From: an uncultured Bacilli bacterium
Lineage (GTDB): Bacteria; Bacillota_I; Bacilli_A; RF39; UBA660
Direction: 5' to 3'
NCBI GenBank assembly: GCA_934153655.1
Contig: CAKPFH010000008.1
Coordinates: forward strand, 1 to 33,942
DNA length: 33,942 nt
Shown: positions 32,438 to 33,942 of the stretch, piece by piece
How the letters are laid out: each line of letters opens with the position of its first letter
Position numbering within the stretch: position 1 is the stretch's first letter
Made by a program: the position numbers and the translations under genes
The notes under the pieces: model-generated
What the model saw: the letters and a program-made list of their open reading frames with translations, nothing else
What the model was told of the DNA's origin: nothing
Database searches by the model: none

Positions 32438-33871
32438 TTATTTTATTTGAGTACAAACTAAGCTATCTGATTTAGTGATTACTACTGTACTATCAAAAGC
32501 TTCACAAGCAAGATAAGTAACACTATCAGGAATAGTAACTGATGTAATATTATTAATTTTAAATGCCCCATAATGAATACTTTTTACATTTGATGGCAAT
32601 ACAAATGTTACATTAATCAATTGATTATTTGAAAAAGCACTATTGTCTATTGTTGTTACATTACTTGGTATTATTATATTTGTTAATTGATTATTTGAAA
32701 AAACACCTTCATTTATTGTAGTTACACTATCCGGTATTGTTACACTTGTTAATTGATTATTTGAAAAAACACCTTCATTTATTGTAGTTACACTATCCGG
32801 TATTGTTACACTTGTTAATTGATTATTTTTAAAAGCACCATACTTTATTGTTATTACACTATCTGGTATTATTACACTTGCTAATTGCTTATCCGAAAAT
32901 GCTTCATAACCTATAACCGTAACTGGATATCCTTTAATTGTATTTGGTATTACAACATCCGATCCACACGAAGCATCATAATTCAATATTTTTATATCAA
33001 TTATGCCTGTAGAAATAATTATATTATTGGTTTCAAAATATGATAACTGATCACTACCAAACTGATTATTATCTAAAATAGACTGAAAAGTTTCACCTTG
33101 ATTTGTTCCTGTCCCTTTACAAAATGCCTCTGGCGTTTCTCCATCATACCAACTCAAACCTAAATTTGTAATATATGTTGTACATTTATTTAATTCAGCT
33201 GTTGTCATATTAGTATTTAATTCATACTCTTTAATGTTTTCTGTTGTAAAACATGCTTCATCTGTTGTTAGTATTTTTTCATTAAAGTCACCTGCTACAT
33301 CTACTTTTATACTAGCAAATATATTCTTCCACTCTTCTGTTGTATAATCTTGATTAACATTACCAATAACTGTATCATTGGAAATCCACATATAAAGTCT
33401 ATAAGTAATAGAAACTTCACTTGTTGTATTTTTATTAATTGTATTAACCCATATTCTTTTATTTGTTAAGTCACCATAACTTCTTCCATCAAATACTGTT
33501 GTTGTTGTTCCATTTTTGGTTTCTGTTAAAGTAAATTTTAATAAATTATCTTTTATTCTAATTTTTCCAGATACTTCATCTCCATGTTTTAAAATAATTT
33601 CATACCAGATATCTTTATTTGTTGTTGTGTTCTTTCCATCAATTGTGAATTCAAAGAAACTAGTTGCATCATAGGTTTCACTTGGCATTACATTTGTTAA
33701 ATTAATAGCTTTATTACTATCAACATAGTGCATATACACGTCCCCTACTACAAGGCTTGAATTCTGTCCTGTTTTGCTCATTGAAAATATAGAATAAGTT
33801 AAACTAATAGTTAATACTAATACTCCTAGTATGATACTAGTAATTATAATTATTTTCTTATTATCTTTCAT
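32438..33871 (-). CDS. BspA-like leucine-rich-repeat surface protein with a TasA-like N-terminal part
   Basis: The 477-aa protein starts with a Lys-rich stretch, a membrane or signal helix (about 7-29, ending LTYSIFS) and a beta-rich domain to about 195. That arrangement parallels the N-terminus of the TasA-like protein at 17980-19956. A linker with several Cys follows (about 200-305). The C-terminus (about 308-465) is a run of roughly seven ~22-residue LRR_5/BspA repeats with the pattern SVTIPDSVTTINEGVFSNNQ. Such repeats in oral and gut bacteria mediate binding to host proteins or other cells; that role is inferred here. AAAGGAAG precedes the ATG. No LPxTG or other wall anchor is seen, so it is held by its N-terminal helix or released. 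Confidence 0.85.
   Translation of the reverse strand: MKDNKKIIIITSIILGVLVLTISLTYSIFSMSKTGQNSSLVVGDVYMHYVDSNKAINLTNVMPSETYDATSFFEFTIDGKNTTTNKDIWYEIILKHGDEVSGKIRIKDNLLKFTLTETKNGTTTTVFDGRSYGDLTNKRIWVNTINKNTTSEVSITYRLYMWISNDTVIGNVNQDYTTEEWKNIFASIKVDVAGDFNEKILTTDEACFTTENIKEYELNTNMTTAELNKCTTYITNLGLSWYDGETPEAFCKGTGTNQGETFQSILDNNQFGSDQLSYFETNNIIISTGIIDIKILNYDASCGSDVVIPNTIKGYPVTVIGYEAFSDKQLASVIIPDSVITIKYGAFKNNQLTSVTIPDSVTTINEGVFSNNQLTSVTIPDSVTTINEGVFSNNQLTNIIIPSNVTTIDNSAFSNNQLINVTFVLPSNVKSIHYGAFKINNITSVTIPDSVTYLACEAFDSTVVITKSDSLVCTQIK
32681..32812 (-). repeat. two identical tandem 66-bp repeats in the LRR region
   Basis: Positions 32681-32746 and 32747-32812 are the same base for base, each encoding one 22-residue repeat. 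The identity runs about 15 bases into the next unit. Neighbouring units differ at many sites. Confidence 0.9.
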
Positions 33872-33942
33872 TTTTACTTCCTTTCTCTTGCTTGCTTATT
33901 TTAATACAAAACTATTTTAACATACATTTTTATTTTTTTAAA

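Noticed and set aside
32681..32828. regular direct repeats resembling a repeat array
   Set aside because: They are in-frame LRR codons of one gene without spacers, not CRISPR.
1..33942. Mollicutes-type code with TGA as Trp
   Set aside because: Trp codons checked are TGG, and TGA ends trmK and the second sigma gene.

Overview
The window is a very AT-rich stretch of a bacterial chromosome that uses the standard genetic code: Trp is TGG (for example near the topA 3' end) and TGA is used as a stop (trmK, the second sigma gene). Gene content and order point to a wall-building, Gram-positive Bacilli-like Firmicute. Evidence includes dnaG-rpoD-trmK, rpsP-khpA, lepA-hemW, an RNase J, a YlmC/YmxH PRC-barrel protein, an LTA-synthase-type sulfatase, a DacA/DacF-type carboxypeptidase and perfect Shine-Dalgarno sites. 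The low GC, short intergenic gaps, shortened SMC and mixed BspA/TasA-like surface proteins fit the uncultured gut RF39-type lineages near the Mollicutes. That lineage call is inference.

Layout. Almost everything is on the minus strand; only the RNase J gene and the LTA-synthase-like gene are on plus. From left to right: a cytosolic beta-lactamase-fold hydrolase with a C26 glutamine amidotransferase (120-2214); trigger factor and SMC (2445-6691); a Cys-rich type IV pilin-like protein with an overlapping membrane protein (6746-9401); trmK, rpoD and dnaG (9448-12922); RNase J on plus (13060-14727); a J-domain protein and the LTA-synthase-like gene, divergent from back-to-back promoters (14736-17957); a TasA/camelysin-like surface protein preceded by two tiny ORFs and an attenuator-like hairpin (17980-20243); topA (20284-22314); trmH, a PRC-barrel gene and pyrimidine-nucleoside phosphorylase (22382-24579); a second sigma-70 factor with an unfamiliar C-terminal extension (24630-25673); a D-Ala-D-Ala carboxypeptidase and a rhomboid protease (25827-28182); khpA and rpsP (28263-28784); HD protein, hemW and lepA (28857-32326); and a BspA-like leucine-rich-repeat surface protein (32438-33871).

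How it works together. Most of the window is housekeeping: replication, transcription, translation, topology and chromosome condensation. Envelope genes are interspersed among it. Many operons end in compact hairpins that overlap the stop codon, and several of these hairpins also carry the -35 element of the next promoter. No tRNA, rRNA, CRISPR array, insertion sequence or phage gene was seen. The least explained parts are the TasA-like leader region (19975-20243), the orphan Cys-rich pilin with its membrane partner, the second sigma factor, and a DnaG with Ala at a usually acidic TOPRIM position.
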